Part shown: positions 32,140 to 42,910 of the stretch, one piece after another
Layout of the letters: the number at the start of each line of letters is the position of its first letter
How positions within the stretch are numbered: the stretch's first letter is position 1
From: Cliona cf. orientalis
Taxonomy: Eukaryota > Porifera > Demospongiae > Clionaida > Clionaidae
DNA length: 64,000 nt
Assembly: GCA_963930775.1 (NCBI GenBank)
Contig: OZ005699.1
Location: forward strand, 3,679,501-3,743,500
Direction: 5' to 3'
Program-made: the position numbers and the translations under genes
The notes under the pieces: model-generated
What the model saw: the letters and a program-made list of their open reading frames with translations, nothing else
Told to the model about the DNA's origin: nothing
Databases searched by the model: none

Positions 32140-33284
32140 ACGCACGTGAGTGCAGGAATTTCCGCGCTCAGTGCGCGCACAAGCCAATTGGTTAAGGGTG
32201 CGGTGATACCGTTGCAAATTGCACCACACCTACGCCCAGGCTGCACTGCACTGAGCGCTAGCTGGGTGGGGCTATAGCCTTGTGCTTGGCACGTGCCAAA
32301 GCACAAGGCTATGGCTAGGGTATGATTCCTGGCAGCAGCTACTATAGTGTCAGATTTAGCTACAATGTGATAACTAATTCTCTTTAGCCTCAGGCCAGGC
32401 TCTCCTGCGGGCGCATAAAAAATAGGCTAAATTCTCTTTGAGTCAAATATGATTTAGCTAGTTATATCTATGTAAAACACTACCAAATAAAATTATAGGG
32501 TGCAATTGAGCGAGTTCACTCCCATGTATGTATACGGCACTTACTTTCCTCCAAACGGACAAACTGAAGAGGGATCTTTTGATGATGAACACTTAGAAAT
32601 ATATTATATTAGCTACAATAGCATCCAAGTGAGAGAATGTATCTAGTCACAGAGTCATGAGTACTATCAACTCTAAAAACCATCAATAAAATTACTTCTT
32701 TATTGCTGTAATATCTATAAGTCAATGGTAATCATATCAATTCTACCCTTGTTACCCTTAACACAGTTATACTGCAGAAATACTCTGACATGCTTTATAA
32801 AGAACTCTAACTTGTGCACATAGTAAGCCCCACCTATGATTCTACTAGCACGAGCCCAAAGTAGCTGTTGTGGCTACAAGATAGCCCCACCCACCAAGTG
32901 CATGCACTTCAGCTATACCCACAGCAAGCGAGGATTGGGAACGTACTTAAAAACCTACCTGAGTCTGGATTCAGTGGCTGTATACAAGGGAGCATTTTAC
33001 ACTAGGTCAAAGTTCATATGGACATGCATTATTATTATTATGGGAGACTTTTAAGTCAGGTCAAAGGTCATATGTAAAGCTTTGTTCCAGTTACTGTTAG
33101 CCATCAGTATTACATGGCATGATTTTACACCACTTCAGTACCTGTGGTGGCAACTGGTGTAAAATCGTCCCTTATAATATATTATAGCAGAGGTGAGTTA
33201 TATGGGAGAATTTTACACGAGTAAGCCCCTTAATTTTGATGTGGTGTAAAATCCTCCCTTAATAATATGCATGACACCAATTTT
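32140..33284. other. Helentron 5' non-coding region
   Basis: It contains a strong hairpin near 32273-32312 (ATAGCCTTGTGCTT / AAGCACAAGGCTAT around GGCACGTGCC) and several TGGTGTAAAAT(C/T) motifs from 33120 on. The ORF at 32836-33054 has no recognisable domain. Confidence 0.4.
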
Positions 33285-33398
33285 GCTGGTGTAAAATTGT
33301 CCCATGAGTTACTCTAGGTTGTATTGGTGTAAAATCGTCCCATGAGTTACTCTAGGTTTTGCTGGTGTAAAATCGTCCCATGAGTTACTCTAGGTATA
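33285..33398 (+). repeat. 38-bp tandem repeat, three units
   Basis: Units start at 33285, 33323 and 33361 with core TGGTGTAAAATCGTCCCATG and then AGTTACTCTAGGT. Degenerate single cores (GGTGTAAAATCGTCCCTTA) lie upstream at about 33155 and 33242. It sits just before the Rep remnant. Confidence 0.8.
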
Positions 33399-33424
33399 AA
33401 ACTCTAGTTTACACTTACTTCTAC

Positions 33425-34290
33425 AGGACCATCCTGAAGCTATCATTTCTGTAGCATGAGCTGAAGGATAGAGACCTGGTCCATTGTTTATCATGACAGA
33501 TCCTAACTTTGAAGCCATGTTCAACCCTGACAAGTTCTGTTTTGGTAGTGGAATGTTCAGCTCTGAGAGACCTAGAAAGCTAACTTACAGAAAGTATTTC
33601 AATCAGAGGCTACTAGACGTTGATGGCAGATTTGCTTGTGATCTATACTACCTGTTTGTTGCTCGAGGCTAAGCAAGTGTTAGATGATGGTAACAATTTT
33701 GTCTGGCGACAAAAACCAACTAGGCACCTTACTGCTTCCCAAGCTAAAGACCAGACAGTGTTAAGCCAATGTGTGCGCAAAGACAAAGCATACCGTTTCA
33801 TGAAAAACAATCGTGGCTTCCCACCATACTACCAGCATACTTTCTATGACTTGCTAGCTATGATCCGTCAGCTAGGAACACCCACATGGTTTTTCACTTT
33901 GTCAGCTGCTGATCTGAAATGGCCAGATATGATCCCAACAATAGCCAAGCAATATGGTGTCCACTACACAGATGAGGAGGTAGCTGTACTGTCGTTTGAA
34001 GATAGATCCAATTGGTTAAAGCGTAATCCAGTCACTGCAGCCAGGCATTTCCAATACAGGCTAAATTTTTTTGTGACATTCTGACATCAAATGCACACCC
34101 ATTGGGAGAAATAGTGGACTATGGACTAAGAATTGAATTTCAGGCCAAAGGTTCTCCACATGCACACTATTTAATATGGGTTAAAGATGCTCCAAAGTAT
34201 GATATTGATGATTGTGATAATGTGTGTGCTTTTATTGACCAATACATATCGTGTGCTATCCCTAGTGAAGAAGGCAAGCTGAAACAATTA
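33425..34290 (+). pseudogene. Helitron_like_N / Rep endonuclease remnant
   Basis: Reads MTDPNFEAMFNPDKFCFG, RLLDVDGRFA, then (next frame) QVLDDGNNFVWRQKPTRHLT, GTPTWFFTLSAADLKWPDM and HFQYRLNFF, all hallmarks of the Helitron_like_N domain. GLRIEFQAKGSPHAHYLIWV near 34120-34185 carries the PHAH of the HUH nickase motif. Frameshifts lie near 33668 and 34085. It normally nicks DNA to start rolling-circle transposition. The frame KLKQL at 34274-34290 is interrupted by a MITE. Confidence 0.8.
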
Positions 34291-34715
34291 CCGTATTTAT
34301 TCGAATAGAAGCCGCACCCCGAATAGTAGCCGCCCTCGAATAGTAGCCGCACCTGGAGGTCCACCAAAGAAATATTAGCCGCCCTCGAATAGTAGCCGCA
34401 CGCATGCGTGAACACAATTAAGTGGGTGTGGCCACGTTCGCACGCCATAAACGATCGTCAGTTCGAGGCAAAAGCATGACAGAAAACGTCCCTGGCTTGG
34501 TTCTGCTGCTGTTTTTCGATCATAATAACTCGTCTATTCAAAAAGTAGTCCTGAAAAACTAGTCTATCACAACAAGATACCACCGGATCGGCGCAAAGGT
34601 ATCCCTCCGAAATAAATAAAAGCCGTCCTCGAATAAGAGCCGCCCTCGATTAGTAGCCGCACTCCAGCAAGGCTGAAATTAATAGTAGCCGCGGCTACTA
34701 TTCGAATAAATACGG
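34291..34715. mobile_element. MITE inserted in the Helentron Rep/helicase ORF
   Basis: Ends CCGTATTTATTCGAATAG and its complement CTATTCGAATAAATACGG. The interior is built from repeated GAATAGTAGCCGC(CCTC) units. Flanked by TA at 34289-34290 and 34716-34717. Removing the element with one TA rejoins the host frame (CAA-TTA-GTC-CAG), so the target duplication is certain. Confidence 0.9.
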
Positions 34716-34717
34716 TA

Positions 34718-35452
34718 GTCCAGCTCATGCAACAGCACAAACATTCCTCCTATTGCAAAAGGCACAACCATGCACTGCAGGTTCAGCTTCCCTAAGCCTC
34801 CAACCCCTAACACACTGATAGCAGAGCCACAGTCTGACCCTCATGTCGTTAAACAAGCGCAAACTGTTTTGGCTAAAGTACACAAGGCTATAGGCTATTG
34901 TCCCTACCAATGAAACAGCTGAGCAGATCTGTAGTCTTTGTTGATACTAACCCTAAGAATGAGAGAATATCTGTTTTGAAAGACTAAACCTCACTTGAGC
35001 AACTTGATGACGAGGACACAAATGTATTTCAGAAGAGCCTCATTGATAGGTATCAGCATAGACCAAGACAGATTCAATCCATGTGCCTGGCAGAGTTTGC
35101 TGCTACCTATGTGACTAACTACCGACACAGTGAGGACAGTGAATGTGATGCTTTACCAGCCTCAGAAAGTGATACTATGTCCACTCAATGACAAATCAAA
35201 TTGACTGATGGTTTTGGTAAAATGAACAAGCGCAAACGAGAAGCTGTGATAAGGTTTAGACGGTATAACAAAGATGCTGAGCCTAGTAACTGGTACAGAG
35301 CCAAGTTAATGCTGTACTACCCATGGTACAATGAACAAGCTGACTTAATAGGTGGCTATTCAACCTATGAAGAGCATTATAGACATGTGCATCCCACTGT
35401 GGTAGCTAATGAAAGCAAGTATAGCCAAACAGATGTAGATATTGATGAATAA
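34718..35452 (+). pseudogene. Helitron middle region remnant
   Basis: Continues VQLMQQHKHSSYCKRHNHAL, the H-x-H-S...C block after the Helitron Rep. After several stops comes ...KREAVIRFRRYNKDAEPSNW and LMLYYPWYNEQADL (35230-35370), the region that precedes the helicase in Helitron proteins. Multiple stops and frameshifts. Confidence 0.7.
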
Positions 35453-36510
35453 GCAAACTATCCAAGCTAACACTAGTTATCATTGATGAAGTAAGCATGG
35501 TTGGGTCTAATCATATGTTGCTTGAAATCCACAAAGGCTATAGCAAATCAAAGGTGTGTCTGATGATGTAATATTAAATATTTTGGTGGTGTAAGCATAC
35601 TAGCAGTGGGAGACTTGTATCAGTTGCCTCCAGTTGCACAAGCACCATTGTTCAGTACAGTATAGGTGACTGTTATGCCCAGTTGTACCGTTCAGGCTCC
35701 CTGTGGGTAGATGAATTCCAATTGGTTGAACTAGATGAAATCATGAGGCAAAGAGGTGATAGTACTTTTGCTGAGCTGTTGTGTCGAGTGAGAACTAATG
35801 ATTGCACACCTGGGGACCTTGATGTTCTCAAATCTAGGGTAATAACAGCTGATAGTGCTAATTATCCCACCCATGTAACAATTTTGCATGTGTACCGATT
35901 GAATGACTATGCTAATGAAGACTGATGTTGAACAGCTTGGCCCCACAATGTGGACAGTATACCACCAAGGCTAGTGATGCTATAGCTGGGCAAACCACAC
36001 ACATTGATCTGCAAAGTCTATCTGAGAATAGAAATGAAACTGGTGGCCTTTATGGTACCCTCAAGCTATAGCTATTGGTGCACGTGTTATGCTTGTAGCT
36101 AATATTGATGTATCAGATGGCCTTGTTAACGGAGCAATAGGAGAAGTTGTTCATATTGTCACTAATGCTAACCGGATGGTAACCAATGCCCTCGTCAAGT
36201 TTGATCACCAACAGGTTGGCATTAAAGCAATCCAAACAAGCCCATACTGAGCTAACTTTCCCGATGCAGTGCCTGTGAGTAAACATGAAGTGGTGGTTTG
36301 TGCAAAACACAAACATGGCTCTGAAATTACACGATTACAGTTTCCACTGACACTAGCTTGGGCAACCACTATACATAAAGTGCAGGGACTCACACTAGAT
36401 GAAATAGTTGTGGACATGAAAGGTGGCAGATTCAATGCTGGGCAAGCCTATGTAGCATTCAATCAAGTAAAAACGACTACATATTTTGAATTTCAGTGCC
36501 TCTGCCATTA
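35453..36510 (+). pseudogene. PIF1-type helicase remnant of the Helentron
   Basis: Motifs in order: VIIDEVSMVG (Walker B, near 35480-35510), VGDLYQLPPV (motif III, near 35605), LVELDEIMRQRGD, IGARVMLVANIDVSDGLVNG (near 36075-36130) and [19 protein letters not shown] (near 36352-36408). [11 protein letters not shown] follows. The Walker A segment before 35453 is not recognisable. Frame changes near 35530, 35580, 35925 and 36055, plus a TGA near 36248, disable it. Confidence 0.8.
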
Positions 36511-37095
36511 AAAAAAGTAATGATGTGCATAGTGAAATGACCAGATTGAACATGAAGTTGCTACCGACTGTGCATAAACTACAATGTCATGACAACCATG
36601 TAACGATTGCATTGTTGAATATAAGATCAATTGTTGCTAAACTGCCTGACATAGCATGTGATGATAACCTCAAATACGCAAGTATACTATGCTTTTGTGA
36701 AACCTGGCTAACTCCACCTCAGCCTTCCCCTGTAGTGCAAAAAAATCAAATAGCTGTTAGATGTGACAGAGCATCAGGGGACAACAAAGGTGGAGTTACG
36801 ATTTAGTGTTCCTGAATGTATGCAACCGACTAACACTCACAGATATGCATCCAATGGCATAGAAGCAATTAGTATTAGGTTAATATTAGCAAATAACAGA
36901 CCAATCCAGATAGCACTATTGTACAGGTCGCCTAGCGTACCATTGCAAACATTGACAAGCTTACAGTCCAGAGTATTAAATCATATCTCTACATCAAGCT
37001 TACCATCTATTATTTTAGGTGATTTAACGAAGGTGTTCTGCATACTGACTGTAGAATTACGAGCTTTATGTCTAGCCATAGCTACACACAGATAG
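36511..37095 (+). pseudogene. EEP (exonuclease-endonuclease-phosphatase) domain remnant of the Helentron
   Basis: VTIALLNIRSIVAKLPDI near 36600, LKYASILCFCETWLTPPQP near 36670 and GDNKGGVTI are the N-N-R and L-x-E-T-W-L motifs of EEP nucleases. In the next frame RPIQIALLYRSPSVPL and LPSIILGDL (near 36900-37025) give the Y-R-P-P and G-D-F/L-N motifs. An EEP domain fused downstream of Rep-Hel distinguishes Helentrons from canonical Helitrons. A non-LTR EEP placed here by chance is less likely, because it continues directly from the helicase. Confidence 0.7.
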
Positions 37096-37190
37096 TGAAC
37101 TCGCCAACAACAGAGGCACATTCATCAATCATGTATATATTGCAATGAAAGCTTACCTAGCAATACAGTAGTCCAAGTACGAGATACATA

Positions 37191-37397
37191 CCGTAGGACG
37201 GGTTTTAATTGCGTAGTTTAATGATTGCGTTCTAGTCAAGTCAGGCCAAATTGTGAATCCAATAATTGCGATGGACGACCCCGTACCATACTGTAGTATG
37301 CGTGAACGTTTATGTTTGCGAATCTATTAATTGTGAAACGTAGAAAAACTCGCAATTCGCATTTAATAGATACTCACAATTAAAACCCGACCTACGG
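37191..37397. mobile_element. 207-bp MITE
   Basis: Inverted ends CCGTAGGACGGGTTTTAATTG / CAATTAAAACCCGACCTACGG with TA on both sides (37189-37190 and 37398-37399). The interior contains further inverted TTAATAG/ATTGCGA motifs. Confidence 0.8.
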
Positions 37398-37539
37398 TAT
37401 TATAGCGATCATGACACGGTGTACTGCTCTACAGCAGCTTAGTTGATGCTATAGCTTACATCTCTTAGACTGCAGCATTGTACAACAGCCTATACTAGCT
37501 CAGTGTATTGATAACCAATTTACAAGCATTCTTTACACT

Positions 37540-38268
37540 TGAAATCTGAACTGATCTACGAGAATCTTGAGAACCTTAAAAAACCTGGGAAATCCAACAA
37601 ACTCCAAAACCCATGCACACATGCCAAAATCATAAACATAAAATGTTATAAACTTCCTATTAAAAACAATTCTTTACATGTTTTATACACTTTATTTTTA
37701 CTCTACTTGTTCCATTACACGTAATAATATTATTTACATGTCTTATTTTTATACTAGTTACATTACACGTCAATATACACATCTTTTAACTGTACCATCT
37801 CACAATCATCTATTATTTTTATCCGTATCATCTTTCATTTCACATACCATCATACACTTGACTGTATGACTGTATGTATGATATCATGCAGTTTAAAATA
37901 ACATCTCAGTACTGTCATCTTTCCATCAAATTGTACACTTTAAACCATTATGTACATGCGCAGCCATTCACTTCAACATCTACCACACCACAAAATTATA
38001 CATGTACACCTGTACACTTAACTCTCACCACAGTAATCTCTTAACTATACATTTATTGTCATCACATCAATGCAGCTCTTCACCACCACCATTAAATATT
38101 ATACTACTCTTCCATCATTACTTTATGCTCATAACAAGATCGTTACACTCTACAATGTCATGTATACAAGGCATTATTATCATTTTTCTACAGAGATTAT
38201 CTGCATTAATTTTACTCTTTCATATCATGCACTGTCATAATGTTACTGTGTGCCACTGTTACCACAAT
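37540..38268. other. AT/C-rich low-complexity region in the Helentron
   Basis: Dense in TTACA, TCATC and CACCA steps. Open frames here are compositional. No domain or terminal repeat seen. Confidence 0.3.
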
Positions 38269-39090
38269 AATATCATAGAGTCAGTAGACTCTATAAGTAG
38301 GGATGGCCCGGATATGCCATATATGTAATACAAAACAAAAACATTAATAACTCAGAGCAGAAAATTTTTAAAGATTTTTGACTTACATATTCATGATCTA
38401 CGCCAGAATATCTATCTATCAAGCCCGGAACCATCCATGGAAACAATCAAGTATGCCTGAACTAGCTGTTTTTAAAATTGTAAAGAAAGTGCATTTTCTC
38501 ATTCCTTCTTTTTCATTACCAGGGCTAACTCAAGACTCCCTGGGCCGCTCACCTTGGTTCGAGTATAAATCCACTCCATTTTGTAGCGCGCACGTCAGAC
38601 TCTGTGGCACGCTAGTTTTGTGGTATCATGACAGCGATTTAAACGTGGGTTGAGTACAGCGCATTTTGAGAGTGGGTGTGTCGGATTTGCCATCTTGTAA
38701 TATAATGCGCATGCCCACAATGTGTTGCCATGGTGAAGTCATGTGACAGGAGTCAGTGGTGCCGCGCGCGTGATGGTGTGTGCGCGAGCGCTAACGCAGA
38801 GCGCTCGAGCTGAAAGAAGGCCGCGCTAGAGAGCTAGATCGTGAAAAACTTAGTCAGTCTTAGAGGCTAGTAAGTTTATTGTTGATAGTAGCTTCTCTGA
38901 GTCTGGGAACGAGGATAGCCACTGAGCTGACTGTTCTAGAGCTCAGGGCCGCGATACGATGCTAGATATAACGACGAACTAATGAGGGGCGTGGCTACGA
39001 CTATTGCGCGCTCGCTATCCTGGATAGGGTAGAGAAGGAAAGATAGCACTATCACCAACAAAACGAGCAGCACTAGATTGCGAATAATTA
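38269..39090 (+). repeat. interspersed repeat family R-A, copy 3
   Basis: Starts ATCATAGAGTCAGTAGACTC and AAGTAGGGATGGCCCGGATA, then the CAGGGCTAACTCAAGACT, ATAATGCGCATGCCCAC and CCATGGTGAAGTCATGTGAC blocks. The 3' half (AGTAAGTTTATTG, CTTCTCTGAGTCTGGGAAC, GAGGGGCGTGGCTA) is shared with copy 4. Confidence 0.6.
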
Positions 39091-39848
39091 TGCCACCTAT
39101 AAGTAAGATAGACTCAAGTACAGCCTACACTGCTACAGAAAGACCCCTTACCCACGTCTCCACCCACCTCAGTTAGTGCATGCAGGATGCAAATACCAAG
39201 TACATGTACTGGTGTGTACAGCTGGTAGAGAGTGGATAATGGCACAGGCCATCACTGGACGAGGATGATAATTTTATATAAAAAGTACTATAAATACATG
39301 ACACGTAAATGGCATCTAATGCATCATAGGAGGCATTCTCTTTGCATCCTGCTTTTTGATTTGAAGATCAATCTAAAAATTGTGTGAAACAGAATATGAA
39401 TACGCAATACTTACATCGTCCATAAGTACCTCTTAAAGATTCTGGTTTATGCTTAATTATGATAATCCTTAAAATTGATGGCTTGGTGTGGTCTGCAAAT
39501 TATTAGAAATCTTAGCCACCATCGGAAGACAGCTTTTAGATGGACAATAAAAGTTGAAATTGCTTAGAGTGGTGCTGTGTATATAGCTTCCATGTGGATG
39601 CACCCCTGGCCCACCAACTGAATGAGATTCAGAATAGTATACTTAGCTACATTGCCACTGCCTCATGGCAAGTGGTGAAGGATTACATATACATACATGC
39701 ATAAACACAATTATTTGCGAGGCATCCGTTAACTGCAGCTGTCTCTGTCTGGAAATATCCTACCCTACAACATGAGTTAATGGGAAAACCATGTCAGATG
39801 GTATTGATGCATGAATTATCCTAAAGAGGAATAAAAAAGGACAGAAAC
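39091..39848. other. unassigned spacer inside the Helentron
   Basis: No recognisable coding or terminal-repeat structure. Confidence 0.25.
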
Positions 39849-40249
39849 AAGCATAAAAAACAATGTAATTGAAATATGAAGTAGGGATGGCAGGGTCAAA
39901 AAGTACACAAACAAGATTTGTAGGGATAATCATATCCACTATACATCCGTACACTTGCTTTTTGAGTAGGTACAGGAATTAAGCTAACAACCCAGTCAGT
40001 AATGCGATGATCAAAACTGATTATCCTCCACCCCCTATATGAGGATAGTGAATTTCTCCCACATGCATACAATATCTAAAATTAGTATAAGGATAGCACC
40101 AATGGGTCACCATCGACAGGTGCATGATAAGAGAAAAACAAGCGTAGGGATATATAATGGATGTGATTATCCTTACAAATCTTGTTTGTGTACTTTTTGA
40201 CCCTGCCATCCCTACTTCATCTTTCAATTACATTGTTTTTTATGCTTGT
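39849..40249. mobile_element. fold-back MITE family F, copy inside the Helentron
   Basis: Arms AAGCATAAAAAACAATGTAA...GTAGGGATGGCAGGGTCAAA are matched by the complement near 40195-40249 (TTGACCCTGCCATCCCTAC...TTTTTTATGCTT). The central part resembles the long copy at 26186. Confidence 0.7.
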
Positions 40250-40263
40250 AATTATTATCATCA

Positions 40264-40373
40264 CAATATTCATGTATAGGTTATTGCCCTAAGCCGAGGC
40301 TCTACGGCGCTCGGCGATTATGCAACATCCCTCGGGTTTCTAAAACGCCGTAGAGCCGAGGCGTGGGCGATAA
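40264..40373. repeat. 110-bp fold-back with GCCGAGGCTCTACGGCG arms
   Basis: Left GGTTATTGCCCTAAGCCGAG and CTCTACGGCG; right CGCCGTAGAGCCGAGGC...GATAACC. A CCCTCGGGTTT loop lies between. Confidence 0.65.
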
Positions 40374-41500
40374 CCGGCTTAGACTATGGGGCGCGCGGCG
40401 CTGTGCATTTGTGGTCTGCTATAGTGCATCCTGTTGCTAGGTTACCAATCAGCTGTGTGAGCATGGTTTTGTTAGTAACCGTGCTGCATTGAAAAGTGAC
40501 CAATCAGATTCATGTTGCAGAGCAGGAAGTATGCAGCAATGATGTCACACTTCCTTCACGTATATAAGCTAACAAGCCAGCCATGTGCGTTATTCAGTAT
40601 GCAATGCCTGTGTAACGTAGTGCTAGTGCTGGTGGCTCTGTAGATCTATTGACTGCCATGTATGGTCTCCTATTTGCTACTAAAGCTGTCTGAGACACCC
40701 AAAGCTTGGCTATAAAGCCAGAGGAAATTTTTTCCAGGACCTTTTGACCGTGAGATCTGGACTGCACTGGGAATGAAGATGATTCTATGCTTCAAGCAGC
40801 TGAGGAGCAACTGTCTCAGCCGGGTCTCATGTGACACCCCCTTCTATAGGGTTAGGGTTTGGGTAGGGTAACAATAGGTTTGGCTATTATTCGGGTTAGG
40901 GAACAATGGTGAACAATCCTTTGATGGCAAACTTGGACATGGCTCCCAATACTAGCACTTGTGCTGCGTGTCAGTGGGCTCAGCTCAGTCCCCATTTGAA
41001 TTTTGCCAGAAAGCAAGGTTTTTTGCTATTTAAACCTTGATAGAGCTACAAATTTTACCACCAATCCGAAAATCAATCATGCAGACAATAATTAAAACTC
41101 AATTTCTGCCTATTTCTTCCTTTTTGATGCATTTTGTTCAATACAATTCAAATTCATGACAGGTCTTCTAACGAAATTTAACTACTCCATTCTGAGTATC
41201 TACACTATTTTAAATACCTCATTAAATTCAAAAGATCAAAGCATATTATGCATACCATAGTCTAACTTTAATTATTGAATCACTCACAAATACAATTTCT
41301 ATCTTGAACAAATTATATGCTTTTCCGTCATCACTCCATAATAATAATATTTATTATTAACATTAGCTATGAAAATAAATTGAATTACATCATTAGATAA
41401 CATACTCGACACAATTGCTGTCACACCCCCTCAAATTCATCAAAATGTTATTAATAAAGCAGAAGGACAAATACATAATTATGCAACTATTCATGCTAAC
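40374..41500. other. unassigned 3' interior of the Helentron
   Basis: GC-moderate to AT-rich sequence with no recognised gene. A GGTTAGGG/GGGTAGGG patch at 40846-40905 is too short and irregular to call telomeric. Confidence 0.3.
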
Positions 41501-41607
41501 CTAGGAAATCATTGCATCATTGCATGGCCTAATATTGTATTCTTGCCTGGTTGTGAGGCAAGTGCCATACAACACGCCGAGGGTTTTGGGCTCTAGAGAG
41601 CTCTAGT

Positions 41608-42428
41608 TAACCCTCGGTGCATGCGCCGTAGGGTTACGGTAGTCGTTCTGTGTGTCCGTCTGTCTGTCTGTCTGTCTATTATCACGCTAGCTGCTACATA
41701 CCTCATTTGCGAGTCCATTTTTCGGTATTGCAAGGTTCCTTATGACGTTCCAAACGTGTGGATTTCGCCGAAAACGCTTCGTTCGCCAGTTTTGGCGTCA
41801 TTTGCTGATTCTAAGTTTCTTGGCTTTTCCAGGCTACCGCTGGTATGCCTCTACGTATAAATAGAACATTGTGTGTCATGCGCTATATACGGTAAGTTTA
41901 TAATTATTACACTGCTAATCTTCAGTGCATGCGCAGTAGGATAATCGTTGACGCTGGTCACCGCCGCCTTCTTCCGCTCGCTGGCGAACTTTGACAGTGG
42001 CTTCCTTTCAACTCAAAGGGTATGTATATATGGTTAGCTATACTTATAGATCCAACAAGATGACTAGCTCATCACTGATTGGAGCACCGTGGCAGCAGCT
42101 CAGTGGGCATGACAATCATTTGCTTGCATATTATAAATAATATTATGGTCATTGTCCTCAAGGAAGCTGACTTGATGCATGTAGGCACTGCTATGAGTTT
42201 GGAATTCGATACAACACATCAAAATTGTTGCTGCTGTGAGCCATTAAACCTTGAACAACACATTATCCTCACCCCCAGCCCTCATGCAGTTGGTCCTTTA
42301 CCCTTTTCTACGTGCAACATTGAAACTGGGCAAAGGGAAGCTACTAATAACATTTTATTGCCATTGCCTGCTTGTGCAGCTAATGCCATGCAACGCGCCG
42401 AGGGTTTTGTGCTCTAGAGAGCTCTAGT
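41608..42428 (+). mobile_element. non-autonomous Helentron-type element (HINE) abutting the Helentron 3' end
   Basis: Begins TAACCCTCGGTGCATGCGCC immediately after the preceding element's CTCTAGT and has the TCTG microsatellite. It ends GCGCCGAGGGTTTTGTG with the CTCTAGAGAGCTCTAGT hairpin at 42428. It has the same plan and length class as the 5638-6504 copy. The 821 bp contain no transposition gene; the ORF at 42079-42417 is non-conserved interior. Confidence 0.75.
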
Positions 42429-42910
42429 TGAGTTTTGCAGTACATAGGACTTGAAGATCAACATAGAGAAACCAAAATTAATGTGGTATTATTAAACCAA
42501 CAAATGTCCGCTTTCAAAGTAGGTGAAAATACAATCAAATACTATAAATACCTTGGGATTAATCTCTCAGAAAATAGCTCCAACAAGTTGGTACTCGCAG
42601 GCTAATTAACCCAAGCCAGCAAGGAGCTTTTTCATATGTGGGAGCCTCGAGATTATCATTTCCTAAAGCAAGCCTATACTTAGCCATTAATCTTTTGACT
42701 CACTTGTTAAGCCAGTTGCATGCAGTGTATGGTAGCAAAATCTGGGAACATACATAAGCCGAGCTCATACACAGGATCTACCAAGAACCACAACAAACCG
42801 AATGTGTGCTAGCTATGGTGAATTGAGCCAATATCCACTTAATTGAGATAAGACGAAAGTGCAAGTGATTAAGTATTGGCTGAGAATCCACAATGACTGG
42901 ACTGTATCAC
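42429..42910 (+). pseudogene. non-LTR reverse-transcriptase fragment, 3' part
   Basis: DLKINIEKPKLMWYY (near 42452) continues the RT palm after the A-D-D block, and GENTIKYYKYLGINLS (near 42520-42570) is the Y-K-Y-L-G-I motif. LTQASKEL and later pieces are interspersed with stops. Joined to 31680-31859, it makes one RT with the canonical spacing of N-R-L...L-K-I-N-x-x-K-T-K. The two halves are separated by 10.57 kb of Helentron and HINE. Confidence 0.65.

Larger units (their letters stand above)
31860..41607 (+). mobile_element. Helentron (EEP-carrying Helitron), ~9.7 kb
   Basis: 5' end TAACCCTCGGCGCATGCGC, then a TCTG microsatellite. 3' end ACGCCGAGGGTTTTGGG followed by the hairpin CTCTAGAGAGCTCTAGT. 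The subterminal inverted repeats, 3' palindrome and T|T insertion fit the Helentron (Helitron2) group. The interior encodes, on the same strand, Rep/Helitron_like_N, PIF1 helicase and EEP nuclease remnants (33425-37095), the gene order expected for Helentrons. The region was later enlarged by MITEs at 34291 and 37191, repeat R-A at 38269, fold-back F at 39849 and others. The coding part is broken, so this copy is inactive. Confidence 0.75.

Noticed and set aside
40846..40910. Telomere-like GGTTAGGG motifs
   Set aside because: Only a few irregular units; no tandem array.
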